This document shows, piece by piece, positions 17,958-28,826 of a stretch of 64,000 nt of DNA. Source of the stretch: Firmicutes bacterium ADurb.Bin153 (lineage in GTDB: Bacteria > Bacillota > DTU025 > MWDF01); NCBI GenBank assembly GCA_002070415.1, contig MWDF01000005.1, forward strand, positions 34,577 to 98,576, in the 5' to 3' direction. The position numbers and the translations under genes were made by a program. Each line of letters opens with the position of its first letter. The stretch's first letter is position 1. The notes under the pieces are model-generated. The model searched no databases. It had not been told where the DNA came from and saw only the letters and a list, made by a program, of their open reading frames with translations.

Positions 17958-18779
17958 CTACCAGCCGAGGAATAACTTGAAAAGCCAGTACGAGACGGGA
18001 ACGAACAGAAGGAGGGAATCTATCCTGTCCATGAAACCGCCATGTCCCGGAAGGAACTTTCCACTGTCCTTGACCCCGCCGTCCCTCTTTAACGCGGATT
18101 CCGCAAGATCGCCGTAGTTGCAGCATATTATTGCGGCCACTATGAACGCCGCCTTCTGCCACGGCCCTATCTCCGGCACGTACCCTCTTGACGAGAGCAG
18201 AGGGTAGACCAGGAACATCACCGCGATCATGGACAAAGCCCCGCCTATGCTTCCCTCCAGGCTCTTCTTGGGCGATATCATGGGTGCCAGCTTAGTCTTT
18301 CCCCCCGAGGCCATCCCGGCGAGGAGCGCCATCGTATCGTGAACCCATACTATCCCCAGGACAGACAGTGTGAGTATGAAACCTCCCGAACCGACGTCCG
18401 TAGCCCTTAGGAGTATCGCATGGCTGAGGGTCCAGCCGAAGTACAGCGGGGCGAACAACATGCCCGCGGTCTTCGAAAGGGCGCCGTCCGGGTCTCCCTT
18501 AAGGACGGGAAGGGATACGGCTACGACCAGCACCAGGCCCGTTATGGGCAGTGCGTGCGAGCCTTCGAAAAAGGCCGCATCGATCAGGTACAGGATGCTC
18601 AAAGCGGAGCTGAGCCACGTATTGTGCGCGATCCCCTTTACGGCGGCCAGCCTGCCGTATTCGATATTAGCCATTATAACCACGAACGCTATCAACACCA
18701 GGAGATAGGGCCCACCCATCCAAAGGAGCAGCAATACGGGCGGGATCGCCAGAAGGGCTGACTTAATCCTGTCAAGCAT
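17958..18779 (-). CDS. cdsA: Phosphatidate cytidylyltransferase
   Basis: This 273-residue integral membrane protein has about seven or eight hydrophobic segments and the C-terminal CDS signature, reading GDLAESALKRDGGVKDSG, followed by KFLPGHGGFMDRID. It makes CDP-diacylglycerol from phosphatidate and CTP for phospholipid synthesis. It follows uppS by 10 nt, in the conserved frr-uppS-cdsA order. Confidence 0.95.
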   Translation of the reverse strand: MLDRIKSALLAIPPVLLLLWMGGPYLLVLIAFVVIMANIEYGRLAAVKGIAHNTWLSSALSILYLIDAAFFEGSHALPITGLVLVVAVSLPVLKGDPDGALSKTAGMLFAPLYFGWTLSHAILLRATDVGSGGFILTLSVLGIVWVHDTMALLAGMASGGKTKLAPMISPKKSLEGSIGGALSMIAVMFLVYPLLSSRGYVPEIGPWQKAAFIVAAIICCNYGDLAESALKRDGGVKDSGKFLPGHGGFMDRIDSLLLFVPVSYWLFKLFLGW

Positions 18780-18789
18780 CAGTTACACC

Positions 18790-19518
18790 TCATGCAAGGC
18801 CACCGAACTTCCTCGTCCTTCTCGCATACTCCGACAATGCCGCATCCAGCTCGGTCTCATCGAAATCCGGCCAGTGCTTGGCTGTGAAATAGAGCTCCGA
18901 GTATGCGCATTGCCAAATCAGGAAGTTAGATATGCGCTGTTCTCCGCTAGTTCTGATCAGCAAGTCCACAGGTGGCTGCCCCGATGTGCTCAATCCCTCT
19001 TCAAGGGCCGCCTCGTCTATATCTGAGGGCATCATGCCCCCTGCGATGCACTTTTCCGCCAGCTTCCTGGCGGACTGCATGATATCCCATTTACCCCCGT
19101 AGTTGACCGCCATGTTGAGCGTCAGCGAATATGCCCTCGGATTGGCCTTCTCGGCCTTCGCTATCATGGCTCTCAGCGCCACCGGCAGGTCCTTTCGCGA
19201 ACCGATCACGTTAAGACGGATGCCCATGCCGGGGAAATCAGTGAACTGACCCGAGAAGTAATCGGAGGCTATCTCGAACAGCGCGTCTATCTCAGTCTTG
19301 GGACGGGACCAGTTCTCCGTCGAGAACGCGAACAAAGACAGCGTAGCTATGCCCCTTTCCTGGCACGCCCTGCATATCTTTATTATGTTGGACGCGCCCG
19401 CCCTGTGGCCTTCCTTGCGCTCAAGGCCCCTGGCCGCGGCCCACCTTCCGTTGCCATCCATGATTATGGCCACATGGGCCGGGACGGGCACATCGGCATC
19501 AATACGAGCCCCTGTCAT
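18790..19518 (-). CDS. uppS: Undecaprenyl diphosphate synthase
   Basis: A 242-residue cis-prenyltransferase that makes the C55 carrier for cell-wall precursors. The catalytic start block HVAIIMDGNGRWA (residues 15-27; Asp21) and RKEGHRAG are clear, as is the C-terminal LLIRTSGEQRISNFL signature. The ATG overlaps the frr stop by one base (TGATG), typical of coupled translation. Confidence 0.96.
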   Translation of the reverse strand: MTGARIDADVPVPAHVAIIMDGNGRWAAARGLERKEGHRAGASNIIKICRACQERGIATLSLFAFSTENWSRPKTEIDALFEIASDYFSGQFTDFPGMGIRLNVIGSRKDLPVALRAMIAKAEKANPRAYSLTLNMAVNYGGKWDIMQSARKLAEKCIAGGMMPSDIDEAALEEGLSTSGQPPVDLLIRTSGEQRISNFLIWQCAYSELYFTAKHWPDFDETELDAALSEYARRTRKFGGLA

Positions 19519-20078
19519 CAGACCTGCATTATCTCCGTTTCCTTTGCCGCGAGGATCTTGTCGACCTCGGCGATGTGCTTGTCTGTCGCCTTCTGGATCT
19601 CATCCTGGGCCCTTTTGAGGTCATCCTCTGTGATCTCCCCGTCCTTCTCCTGCTTCTTCACCGCTTCGACGGCGTCGCGCCTTACGTTCCTGATCGCTAT
19701 CCTCATGTCCTCTGCGATCTTCTTGACCAGTTTCACTAGGTCCCTGCGCCTCTCCTCGGTGAGGTGCGGCAAGGACATCCTGACTACGGTACCGTCGTTG
19801 GTCGGGGTGAGGCCCAAGTCCGATGCGAGTATGGCCTTTTCGATCTTGGCCAGCATGCTCTTGTCCCAAGGCGTGACCATAAGGGTCCTCGGGTCGGGCG
19901 TGCTTACCGTCGCCATCTGGGTTAGGGGCGTCATCGTGCCGTAATAGTCGACCTGGATACGATCCAGCAACGACGGGTTTGCCCTTCCCGTCCTGACGGC
20001 AGCGAACTCCTTCTTCTGTACGTCAAGGACCACTCCCATTTTCTCCTCGAACTTGGCTATCGATTCCTTGTAAGTCAT
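19518..20078 (-). CDS. frr: Ribosome-recycling factor
   Basis: This 186-residue protein has the usual RRF length and pattern: the N-terminal helix [43 protein letters not shown] and the C-terminal helical [13 protein letters not shown]. With EF-G it splits post-termination ribosomes. It lies 4 nt after pyrH and overlaps uppS by one base. Confidence 0.97.
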   Translation of the reverse strand: MTYKESIAKFEEKMGVVLDVQKKEFAAVRTGRANPSLLDRIQVDYYGTMTPLTQMATVSTPDPRTLMVTPWDKSMLAKIEKAILASDLGLTPTNDGTVVRMSLPHLTEERRRDLVKLVKKIAEDMRIAIRNVRRDAVEAVKKQEKDGEITEDDLKRAQDEIQKATDKHIAEVDKILAAKETEIMQV

Positions 20079-20082
20079 AGAG

Positions 20083-20820
<738 letters not shown>

Positions 20821-20865
20821 CTATCCTCCATGCAAGGTAAATTCCACTTTCTGCGGCGCATTTGC

Positions 20866-20900
20866 AAAAAAACGGGGCCTACCTCATCGGCGGGCCCCGT
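20866..20900 (-). terminator. Rho-independent terminator of rpsB-tsf
   Basis: Thirteen nt after the tsf stop the transcript can form ACGGGGCC/GGCCCCGT (8 bp, 13-nt loop) followed by a run of seven T residues. Confidence 0.9.
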
Positions 20901-20913
20901 CAGCCACAGCAGC

Positions 20914-21531
20914 TTACTCAGCTATTTCCGGCTCTGCCTCGCCGCGCTCGTAGCGCGCGAAGCGCCTTATCTGGATGTTCTCGCCCAGTATCGAAGCCGT
21001 CTCCTTTACTAGGTCAGCCACCGTCTTCGCCTGGTCCCTTATGTACGCCTGGTCAACCAGGCACGTTTCCTTGAAGTACTTCTCTAGCCTACCTTCGGCT
21101 ATCTTGTCGGCGAACTCAGGCTTCTTGCCCTCGTTTGCCGCCTGGTGCCTGTAGATCTCCTTTTCGGCCTCTATTACTGAAGACGGGATGTCCTCGCGCT
21201 TCACATACAGGGGCTTCTGGGCCGCGATCTGCATGGCGATTTCCTTTACAAGCGTCTTGAACTGCTCGTTTTTGGCAACGAAGTCTGTCTCGCAGTTGAC
21301 TTCCACTAGTACTCCGATCCTTCCGCCCATGTGGATGTAAGAATCTACCATACCCTCGGATGTCGCCCTGCCGCTGCGCTTCTCAGCCCTGGCAAGGCCC
21401 TTCTCCCTTAGGAACTGGACGGCCTTCTCCATGTTGCCTTGGCACTCGATAAGAGCGCGCTTGCAGTCCATCATGCCTGCCTGAGACAACTCGCGCAGTT
21501 TCTGCACGTCGGCTGCTTTGATTTCGGGCAT
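20914..21531 (-). CDS. tsf: Elongation factor Ts
   Basis: This 205-residue EF-Ts is of the short type. The N-terminal UBA-like part reads VQKLRELSQAGMMDCKRAL, followed by the coiled region with MGGRIGVLVEVNCETDFVA, the standard EF-Ts core block. EF-Ts exchanges GDP for GTP on EF-Tu. It is the second gene of the rpsB-tsf pair, 19 nt after rpsB, and ends at a strong terminator. Confidence 0.96.
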   Translation of the reverse strand: MPEIKAADVQKLRELSQAGMMDCKRALIECQGNMEKAVQFLREKGLARAEKRSGRATSEGMVDSYIHMGGRIGVLVEVNCETDFVAKNEQFKTLVKEIAMQIAAQKPLYVKREDIPSSVIEAEKEIYRHQAANEGKKPEFADKIAEGRLEKYFKETCLVDQAYIRDQAKTVADLVKETASILGENIQIRRFARYERGEAEPEIAE

Positions 21532-21550
21532 ATGGAGCTCCTCCTTAAGT

Positions 21551-22339
21551 CTAGTTGTTGAGGTCGTCAGCTGCCTGCGCCTCGGATTCGGGGGCTATCT
21601 CCTCTTCCTCCTCGGCTTCCGCTACTGCTGCCTCGTTCTTGGCGACGGGAGCGTCAACGCCCTCGCGCGCCTCAATTATCGCGTCAGCCATCTTGGACGT
21701 AAGAAGCCTCACGGCCCTTATGGCATCGTCGTTGCTGGGTATTATGTAGTCCACCTCGTCCGGGTCGCAGTTGGTATCGACTATGCCAACCACAGGGATT
21801 CCCAGCCTTTTCGCCTCCAGGATCGCGATATGCTCCTTCTTGGGGTCCACCACGAACATCATGTCAGGGAGCTTGTCCATATCCCTGATCCCTGCGAGGT
21901 TCTTCACCAGCTTCTCGTATTCGCCCTTGAGGATCATGACTTCCTTCTTGGGAAGGAGTTCGAAAGAACCGTCCTGTTCCATCCTCTCGAGCTGCTTCAT
22001 CCTGTCAACGCGCTTGCGGATAGTCGCGAAGTTCGTGAGCATTCCGCCCAGCCATCTCTCGTTGACCCAATACATGCCGCAGCGCTGCGCCTCTTCGGAA
22101 ATCGTGTCATGGGCCTGTTTCTTGGTCCCTACGAACAGCATCGTTCCGCGCTCGGCGGCCTTGCCCTTGACGAAGTTGTACGCCTCGTCTATCTTCCTGA
22201 CCGTTTTCTGCAGGTCTATGATATAAATTCCGTTGCGGGAAGTGTAGATGTACTTGGCCATTTTGGGGTTCCAGCGCCTCGTCTGGTGACCGAAATGTAC
22301 ACCTGCTTCGAGAAGCAATTTCATGCTTATCACCGGCAT
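21551..22339 (-). CDS. rpsB: 30S ribosomal protein uS2
   Basis: 262 residues from the ATG at 22339, chosen because GGGAGGTG lies 7 nt upstream and the family begins at [19 protein letters not shown]. An in-frame extension of 31 residues is leader, not protein. Further signatures are [12 protein letters not shown] and the C-terminal acidic tail rich in Glu and Ala. uS2 binds late to the 30S subunit. A promoter and a structured leader precede it. Confidence 0.96.
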   Translation of the reverse strand: MPVISMKLLLEAGVHFGHQTRRWNPKMAKYIYTSRNGIYIIDLQKTVRKIDEAYNFVKGKAAERGTMLFVGTKKQAHDTISEEAQRCGMYWVNERWLGGMLTNFATIRKRVDRMKQLERMEQDGSFELLPKKEVMILKGEYEKLVKNLAGIRDMDKLPDMMFVVDPKKEHIAILEAKRLGIPVVGIVDTNCDPDEVDYIIPSNDDAIRAVRLLTSKMADAIIEAREGVDAPVAKNEAAVAEAEEEEEIAPESEAQAADDLNN

Positions 22340-22388
22340 CGTATTCACCTCCCTCCCGCTTCGGTTTAACCTCCGCATGCTTCCTCTC

Positions 22389-22423
22389 CCCGGGATGCTC
22401 GCTTTCGCGCCACCGGTCCCGGG
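22389..22423 (-). promoter_or_regulatory. Structured rpsB leader hairpin, possible autoregulatory element
   Basis: In the leader of about 110 nt between promoter and rpsB, CCCGGGA pairs with TCCCGGG (7 bp), enclosing an internal loop and a CGC-GAAA-GCG hairpin with a GNRA tetraloop. No T tract follows, so any control would be on translation or stability rather than termination. Confidence 0.5.
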
Positions 22424-22455
22424 AATCCACAATGCGTGTGTAATCGCAATTTAGT

Positions 22456-22484
22456 ATTCTATCAAATCTTATCCCCTGAATCAA
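22456..22484 (-). promoter_or_regulatory. Sigma-A promoter of rpsB-tsf
   Basis: TTGATT, 17 bp, TAGAAT, located upstream of rpsB and downstream of the hslU stop. The expected start is near 22449, giving a leader of about 110 nt. Confidence 0.72.
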
Positions 22485-22523
22485 CCCATGCCGGGGCTGC
22501 TCTCCCCAACGGGAGCACCGTTC

Positions 22524-23921
22524 CTACAGGATCATCGTGACCCTCTGTGCATCCATGTTGATCTTCTCGAACGCCTTCCTTACGAATTCCCTGTCAATTA
22601 CGACCTTACCCGATTTCTCGGGAGCCTCGAAGGATATATCTTCCAGGAGCTTCTCCATCACGGTATGCAATCTCCTGGCGCCTATGTTCTCTCCCAGCGA
22701 GTTTATCCTGTACGCGGTAGCGGCGATCTCCTCTATCGCGCCGTCGTCGACTATGAGATCAACGCCGTCCGCCTCCAGAAGGGCCTTGTATTGCTTCACC
22801 AGCGAACCCTTGGGTTCAGTCAGTATCCTCCTGAACTCCTCCTCGGACAGGGTCTGCAACTCGACCCTTATCGGGAACCTTCCCTGAAGCTCTGGTATGA
22901 GGTCCGAGGGCTTAGACACGTGGAACGCCCCGGCGGCGATGAACAGCATATGCTTGGTCCTCACGGGCCCGTATTTCGTCTGCACCGTAGATCCTTCCAC
23001 TATGGGAAGTATGTCCCTTTGGACTCCCTCCCTGGAGACGTCCGGTCCCATGGTGGCGTTCCTGCCGGCAATCTTGTCGAACTCGTCTATGAACACGATG
23101 CCGTTCTCCTCGGCGTTCCTTACTGCCTCGGTCTCGATCTCATAGGCGTCGACCAGCTTGTCCGCCTCTTCTTCTATCAGATAGCGCCTTGCTTCCTTGA
23201 CCGCCATCTTCTTCCTTACCGTCTTCTTGCCAAGCATATCGCCAAGGATGCTGGACATGTCCACCATCATCTCGCCGGGCTCCCCGGCGCCCATGAAGCC
23301 TATCGGCCTTTGGCGGTTGTCCTGCACGTCGAGCTCGATTACCTGCTCTTCCAGCTGGCCGTCGGCGAGCAGCTTCACTATCTGCTCCCTTTTGCCCTCG
23401 GCCTTACTCTTGGCCTCGTCCTGCTCTTCTTGGCTGGCCGGTTCTTGTTTCTGCTGCATCCCGAAAAGGGCCGCCAAAGGGTTCAGCTGCGCCTTCTCCT
23501 TCCTCGGAAGGGGGGCAAGTATGTCAATAAGTCGCTCCTCGGCGTGCTTTTCGGCCTTGGCCCTGACGAGTTCGGTCTTCTCGGCCCTCACCATCCTGAT
23601 GGAAGTCTCTATCAATTCCCTGATTATGGAATCCACGTCTCTTCCCACGTAGCCGACTTCAGTGAACTTCGTAGCCTCCACCTTCACGAACGGGGCCTTT
23701 ACAAGGGCTGCGAGCCTTCTTGCTATCTCGGTCTTGCCTACGCCGGTAGGTCCGATCATGAGGATGTTCTTTGGCGTTATCTCGTCTTTCATATCTTCGT
23801 GCGTTAGCATGCGCCTGAGCCTGTTTCGCAACGCTATGGCGACGGCCTTCTTGGCCTCGTCCTGGCCTATGATGTGCTTGTCCAGCTCCTCGACTACTTT
23901 CCTTGGTGTCAGGTGTTCCAT
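22524..23921 (-). CDS. hslU: HslU (ClpY) ATPase of the HslUV protease
   Basis: This 465-residue AAA+ unfoldase has Walker [10 protein letters not shown] near residue 60, the long inserted I domain with a Gln/Glu-rich part around 150-180, Walker [11 protein letters not shown], and the C-terminal tail ending RVTMIL typical of HslU, which docks into HslV. It lies 4 nt after hslV in the xerC-hslV-hslU cluster known as codV-clpQ-clpY in Bacillota. Confidence 0.97.
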   Translation of the reverse strand: MEHLTPRKVVEELDKHIIGQDEAKKAVAIALRNRLRRMLTHEDMKDEITPKNILMIGPTGVGKTEIARRLAALVKAPFVKVEATKFTEVGYVGRDVDSIIRELIETSIRMVRAEKTELVRAKAEKHAEERLIDILAPLPRKEKAQLNPLAALFGMQQKQEPASQEEQDEAKSKAEGKREQIVKLLADGQLEEQVIELDVQDNRQRPIGFMGAGEPGEMMVDMSSILGDMLGKKTVRKKMAVKEARRYLIEEEADKLVDAYEIETEAVRNAEENGIVFIDEFDKIAGRNATMGPDVSREGVQRDILPIVEGSTVQTKYGPVRTKHMLFIAAGAFHVSKPSDLIPELQGRFPIRVELQTLSEEEFRRILTEPKGSLVKQYKALLEADGVDLIVDDGAIEEIAATAYRINSLGENIGARRLHTVMEKLLEDISFEAPEKSGKVVIDREFVRKAFEKINMDAQRVTMIL

Positions 23922-23925
23922 TGTT

Positions 23926-24462
23926 TCATCCGAGCCTTTCGACAGTGATGATCGAATTGGTGTATATGCATATGTCGGCCGCGATCAGCAGCGCCTTGGA
24001 GGCTATCTCCTCGGCATCCATCGACGTGTTCGCGGCGAGCGCCCTAGCGGCGGCAAGCGCGTAGGGGCCTCCTGAGCCTATGGCCGCGATGCCGTCCTCC
24101 GGTTCGATTATGTCCCCGCTTCCGGAGAGCAGAAGAAGGCTCTTACCGTCGGTCACAAGCAACAGGGCCTCAAGCTGCCTCATGACTTTGTCCATCCGCC
24201 ACATCTTGGCCAGTTCCGTAGCCGCCCTGAGCAGGTTGCCCTTGAATTCGTCCATCTTCGACTCGAACTTCTCCAAGAGCGCCACCGAATCGGCCGCTGA
24301 GCCCGCAAAGCCGGCCAGGATCTTTCCGCCCGCGAGGCTTCTGACCTTCTTTGCAGTATGTTTCATGACGGTGTTGCCGACCGTAATCTGCCCGTCCGAC
24401 GCCATGGCGCATTTCCCCTCGCGTATTACGCAGACTACGGTGGTTCCTTCGAATTTGGCCAT
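23926..24462 (-). CDS. hslV: HslV (ClpQ) peptidase subunit
   Basis: I take the ATG at 24462 (178 residues), since GGAGGGGGAG is placed just before it; an alternative ATG at 24480 overlaps xerC. The short leader MAKFEG is followed by the catalytic Thr7 (TTVVCV), then [19 protein letters not shown] and [10 protein letters not shown]. As in ClpQ of Bacillus the active Thr must be exposed by removal of a leader peptide. HslV forms the proteolytic chamber of HslUV. Confidence 0.94.
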   Translation of the reverse strand: MAKFEGTTVVCVIREGKCAMASDGQITVGNTVMKHTAKKVRSLAGGKILAGFAGSAADSVALLEKFESKMDEFKGNLLRAATELAKMWRMDKVMRQLEALLLVTDGKSLLLLSGSGDIIEPEDGIAAIGSGGPYALAAARALAANTSMDAEEIASKALLIAADICIYTNSIITVERLG

Positions 24463-24476
24463 ATCTCCCCCTCCAG

Positions 24477-25382
24477 TCATGACCTTGGATGGTTCTTCTT
24501 GTAGGATTCCATGAGCCGCTCCCTGGATACGGCGGTGTATATCTGTGTGGACGATATGTCGGCATGCCCCAGCAGCTCCTGCACCGACCTAAGGTCGGCC
24601 CCGGAATCCAGCAGGTGCGTCGCAAAGGAGTGCCTAAGGGCGTGAGGCGAGGGGCTCTGGCTAAGCCCGGCCTTTATGTCATATGCCCTCATAAGCCTTT
24701 GTATCTGCCTTCCGGTGATCCTTCCTCCGCGCCTTGAAAGGAAGACCGCCTTCTGCTCCTTGTCGCCGGAGAACCTGTGCCTTGCGACTTGGAGGTAGCG
24801 GTCAATGGCCAGCTTTGCGATGCCTCCTACCGGGGCGATACGTTCCTTCGATCCCTTCCCCATCACCCTTACGGTAGAGCCCGTGCTGTCGTAGTCGCGG
24901 AGGTTGAGGCCCACCAGCTCTGACAGCCTCAGGCCGGAGGAGTACAGCAGCTCGAAGATAGCCCTGTCCCTTATCTTCAACGGCTCGTCGCCGTCAATCG
25001 TCGCAAGTAAAGATTCCACATCGTCCAGTTCCATGGCCCTGGGAAGCCGCTTGTCCCTTTTCATGGGCGCAAGGGAATCCGTAGGGTTATCTTCGCAGAG
25101 CCCCCTTCTGATGCAGAACTTGTAATAGCTCCTAAGGGCGGCGAGCCTTCTTAGCATAGTCCTTCTCGCCAGCCCCCTGGACTGCAAATTGGAAAGGTAT
25201 TTCCTTATGTCTGTGGGTTTTACACATCCGGGCGCAAAGCTAGCCGAGGTCGATCCCTCGATGAATCCGGAGAACGAGATCAGATCCTGCCGGTATGAGG
25301 AGACGGTCCTCGGTGAGAGCCTTCTTTCCAGCATGATGTAGTCGAGGAATTGCTCGATGGTGCTATCCAACGGATAAATCAC
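24477..25382 (-). CDS. xerC: Tyrosine recombinase XerC
   Basis: This 301-residue integrase-family protein has an N-terminal SAM-like core-binding domain ([16 protein letters not shown]) and the catalytic domain with [15 protein letters not shown] (first Arg), [12 protein letters not shown] (His-x-x-Arg) and [15 protein letters not shown] (His and nucleophile Tyr). It resolves chromosome dimers at dif sites. The place between trmFO and hslV matches CodV of Bacillota rather than a mobile integrase. Confidence 0.92.
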   Translation of the reverse strand: MIYPLDSTIEQFLDYIMLERRLSPRTVSSYRQDLISFSGFIEGSTSASFAPGCVKPTDIRKYLSNLQSRGLARRTMLRRLAALRSYYKFCIRRGLCEDNPTDSLAPMKRDKRLPRAMELDDVESLLATIDGDEPLKIRDRAIFELLYSSGLRLSELVGLNLRDYDSTGSTVRVMGKGSKERIAPVGGIAKLAIDRYLQVARHRFSGDKEQKAVFLSRRGGRITGRQIQRLMRAYDIKAGLSQSPSPHALRHSFATHLLDSGADLRSVQELLGHADISSTQIYTAVSRERLMESYKKNHPRS

Positions 25383-26691
25383 CCGCTTCCCTCATGAATG
25401 CCTCGAAATCGTCCCTTGCCGCCTCGATCTGCATCTGCCTCTTCGCCTTCCTGGACCTGATGCGGCCCTTAGGCACGGGAAGAAGCCCGAAGCATATTCC
25501 CATCGGGTCGAAGCGGTCTCCCTTGCCGCGCGATACGTAAGCTGCAAGCGCCCCTATGCACGTAGTCTCCGGGAATATCAGCGCATCCTTGCCCGATGCC
25601 AGCCTGGCCGCGTTGATCCCAGCGAGCGCGCCCGTCGCCGTGGATTCCACGTATCCTTCGGATCCCGAGAGCTGCCCTGCGACGAAGAGCCCACTTCTTG
25701 CCACAAACATCATGTCGGCGCCGATAAGCCCCGGCGAATGCAGGTATGTGTTCCTGTGCACGACCCCGTACCTGATGAACTCCGCGTTCTCAAGGCCGGG
25801 TATCATAGAGAACACCCTTCTTTGCTCTGGCCATTTGAGCCTCGTCTGGAATCCCACCATATTGTAGCTGCTGCCCGGAAGGTCCTCCCTCCTCAGCTGA
25901 ACCACCGCGTATGGCTCTTCCCCCGTCCTTGGGTCTTCCAGCCCGACGGGCTTAAGGGGTCCGAATCTGATGGTATCCCTTCCCCTGTCGGCCATCTCCT
26001 CAATAGGCATGCAGGCTTCGAAAAGCCGCATGTCCTCGCCGCTTGAAAGAGGCGCCCTCTCAGCGGAGACGAGCGCGTCATAGAACCTGTCATACTCCTC
26101 CTTGTCCATCGGGCAGTTCAGATAGTCCGGAGTGCCCTTGCCGTACCTCGAGGCTTCGTACACTTTCTTGAAGTCTATGCTGTCGGCGCCGATTATGGGA
26201 GCCACGGCGTCGTACATGTACAGCGAGCCGCTCCCGGTTATGCCCTCCAGCTCGGACAGCATCTTCGGGGAAGTAAGAGGTCCTGTCGCGATGATCGCAG
26301 GAAGTGGGATCGACCCCAGAGAGGAGACCTCCTCTCTTATCAGCTCAATCTTCGGATGTTCACAGATGAGCCGTTCTACCATGCGGGAGAATTTCTCGCG
26401 GTCAACGGAAAGGGAACCGCCCGCGGGAACCGAGCACTCATCGGCGCAGCGGATTATGATTGAGCCCATCTTCTTCAGCTCTTCCTTGAGCCTTCCGGAT
26501 GGGTGTTCGGCGCTTGCGGATCCAAGGGAGTTGGAGCACACCAGCTCGGACAGGTGCGGGCCTTTGTGGGCCGGGGTCATGACGCCCGGCCTCATCTCAT
26601 AGAGCCGCACGTCCATCCCCGCCCTGGCAGCCTGCCAGGCGGCCTCAGAACCCGATAGCCCTCCTCCTATTACCGTAACGAAGTTATTCGT
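25363..26691 (-). CDS. trmFO: TrmFO, folate-dependent tRNA (uracil-54-C5) methyltransferase; start codon uncertain
   Basis: The protein has the FAD-binding start VTVIGGGLSGSEAAWQ, then RLYEMRPGVMTP, the conserved ELVCSNSLGS and a C-terminal FGLLPVP block. It makes m5U54 in tRNA from methylene-tetrahydrofolate. No ATG, GTG or TTG lies near the conserved N-terminus. An ACG at 26691 follows AGGAGGAGG by 9 nt and would give 442 residues, close to the family norm. The next upstream ATG (26811) would add 40 Arg/Pro-rich residues overlapping topA by 128 nt. xerC overlaps the end by 20 nt. Confidence 0.85.
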   Translation of the reverse strand, partial: TNNFVTVIGGGLSGSEAAWQAARAGMDVRLYEMRPGVMTPAHKGPHLSELVCSNSLGSASAEHPSGRLKEELKKMGSIIIRCADECSVPAGGSLSVDREKFSRMVERLICEHPKIELIREEVSSLGSIPLPAIIATGPLTSPKMLSELEGITGSGSLYMYDAVAPIIGADSIDFKKVYEASRYGKGTPDYLNCPMDKEEYDRFYDALVSAERAPLSSGEDMRLFEACMPIEEMADRGRDTIRFGPLKPVGLEDPRTGEEPYAVVQLRREDLPGSSYNMVGFQTRLKWPEQRRVFSMIPGLENAEFIRYGVVHRNTYLHSPGLIGADMMFVARSGLFVAGQLSGSEGYVESTATGALAGINAARLASGKDALIFPETTCIGALAAYVSRGKGDRFDPMGICFGLLPVPKGRIRSRKAKRQMQIEAARDDFEAFMREAGDLSVG

Positions 26692-28789
26692 CCTTCTTGT
26701 CCTCCTCCTTGGGCTTTGGCGGCACGTATTTCGAGCACTTGGGGTTGGGGCACCTGTATTCCTTCGCCTTCCCCCTGCCATAGGAAACGGTGAAGCAGCC
26801 ACATTCGTCACACTTGACGTCCTCGGGCTTCTTCCATGTCGAGAAAGTACACGCCGGGTACGAAGTACAGCTGTAGACCTTGCGCTTGTACTTCGTCATG
26901 CGCTCCTCCATCTGGCTTCCGCATAGAGGGCATTTGCTCTCCAGCAGCACCTTCTGCTTCTTTTTTATGTACTTGCATTCGGGGTACCCGCTGCAGCCCA
27001 CGAAAGGCCCGAAACGGCTCCTCCTTACGACCAGCGGTTTGCCGCACTCGGGGCATACCTCGTCGAGCACCTCGACAGGTACTTTGACCCTGGACTGGCT
27101 CTGCTCTGCGCCGAGCAGCTTCTCGTTGAACGGTTTATAGAAGTCGTCGACGACTTTCGTCCACTCCGACTTGCTCTCACCTATAGCGTCGAGCTTGCTC
27201 TCCATGTCCGCGGTGAAATCAAGGCTCACCACGTCCTGGAAATTGGACTTCAGCACGTCGCAAACGGTCCTTCCCACCGAAGTCGGGACGAAGGCCCTCT
27301 CCTTGATGTCCACGTAATCCCTCTTCTTGATCGTGTCGATTATCGAAGCGTACGTGGACGGCCTGCCGACCCCTTTTTCCTCGAGGGCTTTTATAAGGCT
27401 TCCTTCTGTGAATCTAGCCGGCGGCTCCGTGAACTGCTGCAGCGACTTCAGCTGCAACAGCTTGAGGTTCTCGCCCTCCGACAGGCGAGGTATGCTCTGC
27501 TGGTCCTCATCCTTGTCTTCCCCGTTGGAGGTGTTGCCGTATATCGCGGAATATCCGTTGAATGTGACCTTGCTGCCCTGTGCTTTGAATATATGGCCAG
27601 CGGACTCGACGGTCACGTACGTGATGTCGAGCTTCATGTCCGCCATCTGGCTGGCGAGGAAGCGGTTCCATATCAGTTTGTACAGCCTGTACTGGTCGCG
27701 CGAGAGGAGCTCCTTCACCGATTCCGGTGGCATGTCCAGGCTTACGGGCCGGATAGCCTCGTGCGCGTCCTGGGAGTTGGCCTTCTTCGCGTATATCCTG
27801 GCCTTTGCAGGACAGTATTCCTTGCCGTAGTTGGCCTCTATGTACTCCTTGGCAGCCATACGCGCTTCTTCCGCGATCCTGTAGGAGTCGGTCCTCATGT
27901 ACGTGATCAGCGCGACGTGCCCTTTTCCCTGTATCTCCATGCCTTCATAGAGCTGTTGTGCCAACGACATCGTCGTCCTGGCTGTGAGGCCCAGCTTACG
28001 GTACGCCTCCTGCTGCAGCGACGAGGTGATGAACGGTGCGGAGGGCCTCTTCGCCGATTGTTTCACTTCAACCTTGGAGACCGCAAAAGGCGCCGCCTGG
28101 CAGTCTCTCACGACATTCGAGGCCAGTTCGGCGTCCTCTATCTTGCTTGTCTTGCCCTTGAAATACCTTGCCGTGAAAGACTCGCCGCTTTCCTTCTCAA
28201 GGTTTGCGTCTATGGTCCAGAATTCCTTGGGCACGAATGCTTCGATCTCGGACTCCCTTTCGCATATGAGATTTAGCGCTGCAGATTGCACCCTTCCTGC
28301 CGAAAGGCCCCTGCGCACCTTCTTCCAGAGGAACGGGCTGAGCATGTACCCTACTAGCCTGTCAAGTATCCTCCTGGCCTGCTGGGCATCGACCAATCCC
28401 ATGTCGATGGGCCTGGGATTCTTGATGGCCTCCCTGACGGCCCTCTCCGTGATCTCGTTGAACTGTATCCTCACAGGCTCGTCGTTGGGTATTCCCAGTA
28501 TCTCCTCAAGATGCCAGGAAATCGCCTCGCCTTCCCTGTCGGGGTCGGTGGCGAGGTAGATCTTCTCTACCGACGAAGCGGCCTTCTTCAAGTCCTTGAT
28601 CACGCTCGCCTTGTCGGTCGACTGCTTGTACTGCGGCTTGTAGTTATCCTCGATATCCACGCCGAGCTTCGATTTGGGCAGGTCCCTAACGTGACCGACA
28701 GAGGCCCTAACGTCATATTCAGGTCCCAGGAATTTCTTCAGCGTCCGTACCTTCGCTGGGGATTCGACAATCACCAGGTTCTGAGGCAT
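26684..28789 (-). CDS. topA: DNA topoisomerase I
   Basis: This type IA topoisomerase is about 701 residues. It has the Toprim start LVIVESPAKVRTL, DPDREGEAISWH, the catalytic-Tyr block ITYMRTDSYR, and three C-terminal Cys4 zinc modules (CPECG, CPLCG, CDECG pairs) before a Lys/Glu-rich tail. Three ATGs stand in a row (28795, 28792, 28789); GGAGG best serves the last. It relaxes negative supercoils. The order topA-trmFO-xerC is conserved. Confidence 0.95.
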   Translation of the reverse strand: MPQNLVIVESPAKVRTLKKFLGPEYDVRASVGHVRDLPKSKLGVDIEDNYKPQYKQSTDKASVIKDLKKAASSVEKIYLATDPDREGEAISWHLEEILGIPNDEPVRIQFNEITERAVREAIKNPRPIDMGLVDAQQARRILDRLVGYMLSPFLWKKVRRGLSAGRVQSAALNLICERESEIEAFVPKEFWTIDANLEKESGESFTARYFKGKTSKIEDAELASNVVRDCQAAPFAVSKVEVKQSAKRPSAPFITSSLQQEAYRKLGLTARTTMSLAQQLYEGMEIQGKGHVALITYMRTDSYRIAEEARMAAKEYIEANYGKEYCPAKARIYAKKANSQDAHEAIRPVSLDMPPESVKELLSRDQYRLYKLIWNRFLASQMADMKLDITYVTVESAGHIFKAQGSKVTFNGYSAIYGNTSNGEDKDEDQQSIPRLSEGENLKLLQLKSLQQFTEPPARFTEGSLIKALEEKGVGRPSTYASIIDTIKKRDYVDIKERAFVPTSVGRTVCDVLKSNFQDVVSLDFTADMESKLDAIGESKSEWTKVVDDFYKPFNEKLLGAEQSQSRVKVPVEVLDEVCPECGKPLVVRRSRFGPFVGCSGYPECKYIKKKQKVLLESKCPLCGSQMEERMTKYKRKVYSCTSYPACTFSTWKKPEDVKCDECGCFTVSYGRGKAKEYRCPNPKCSKYVPPKPKEEDKKDE

Positions 28790-28826
28790 CATCATTCCTC
28801 CAAATAGGATTTCCTTCTTGCTGTTG

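Noticed and set aside
22488..23807. 439-codon plus-strand frame opposite hslU
   Set aside because: Antisense shadow of the clear hslU gene; composition is His/Leu/Tyr-rich without family features.
24477..25382. Mobile-element integrase
   Set aside because: The tyrosine recombinase sits in the conserved topA-trmFO-xerC-hslVU order and is the housekeeping XerC/CodV.
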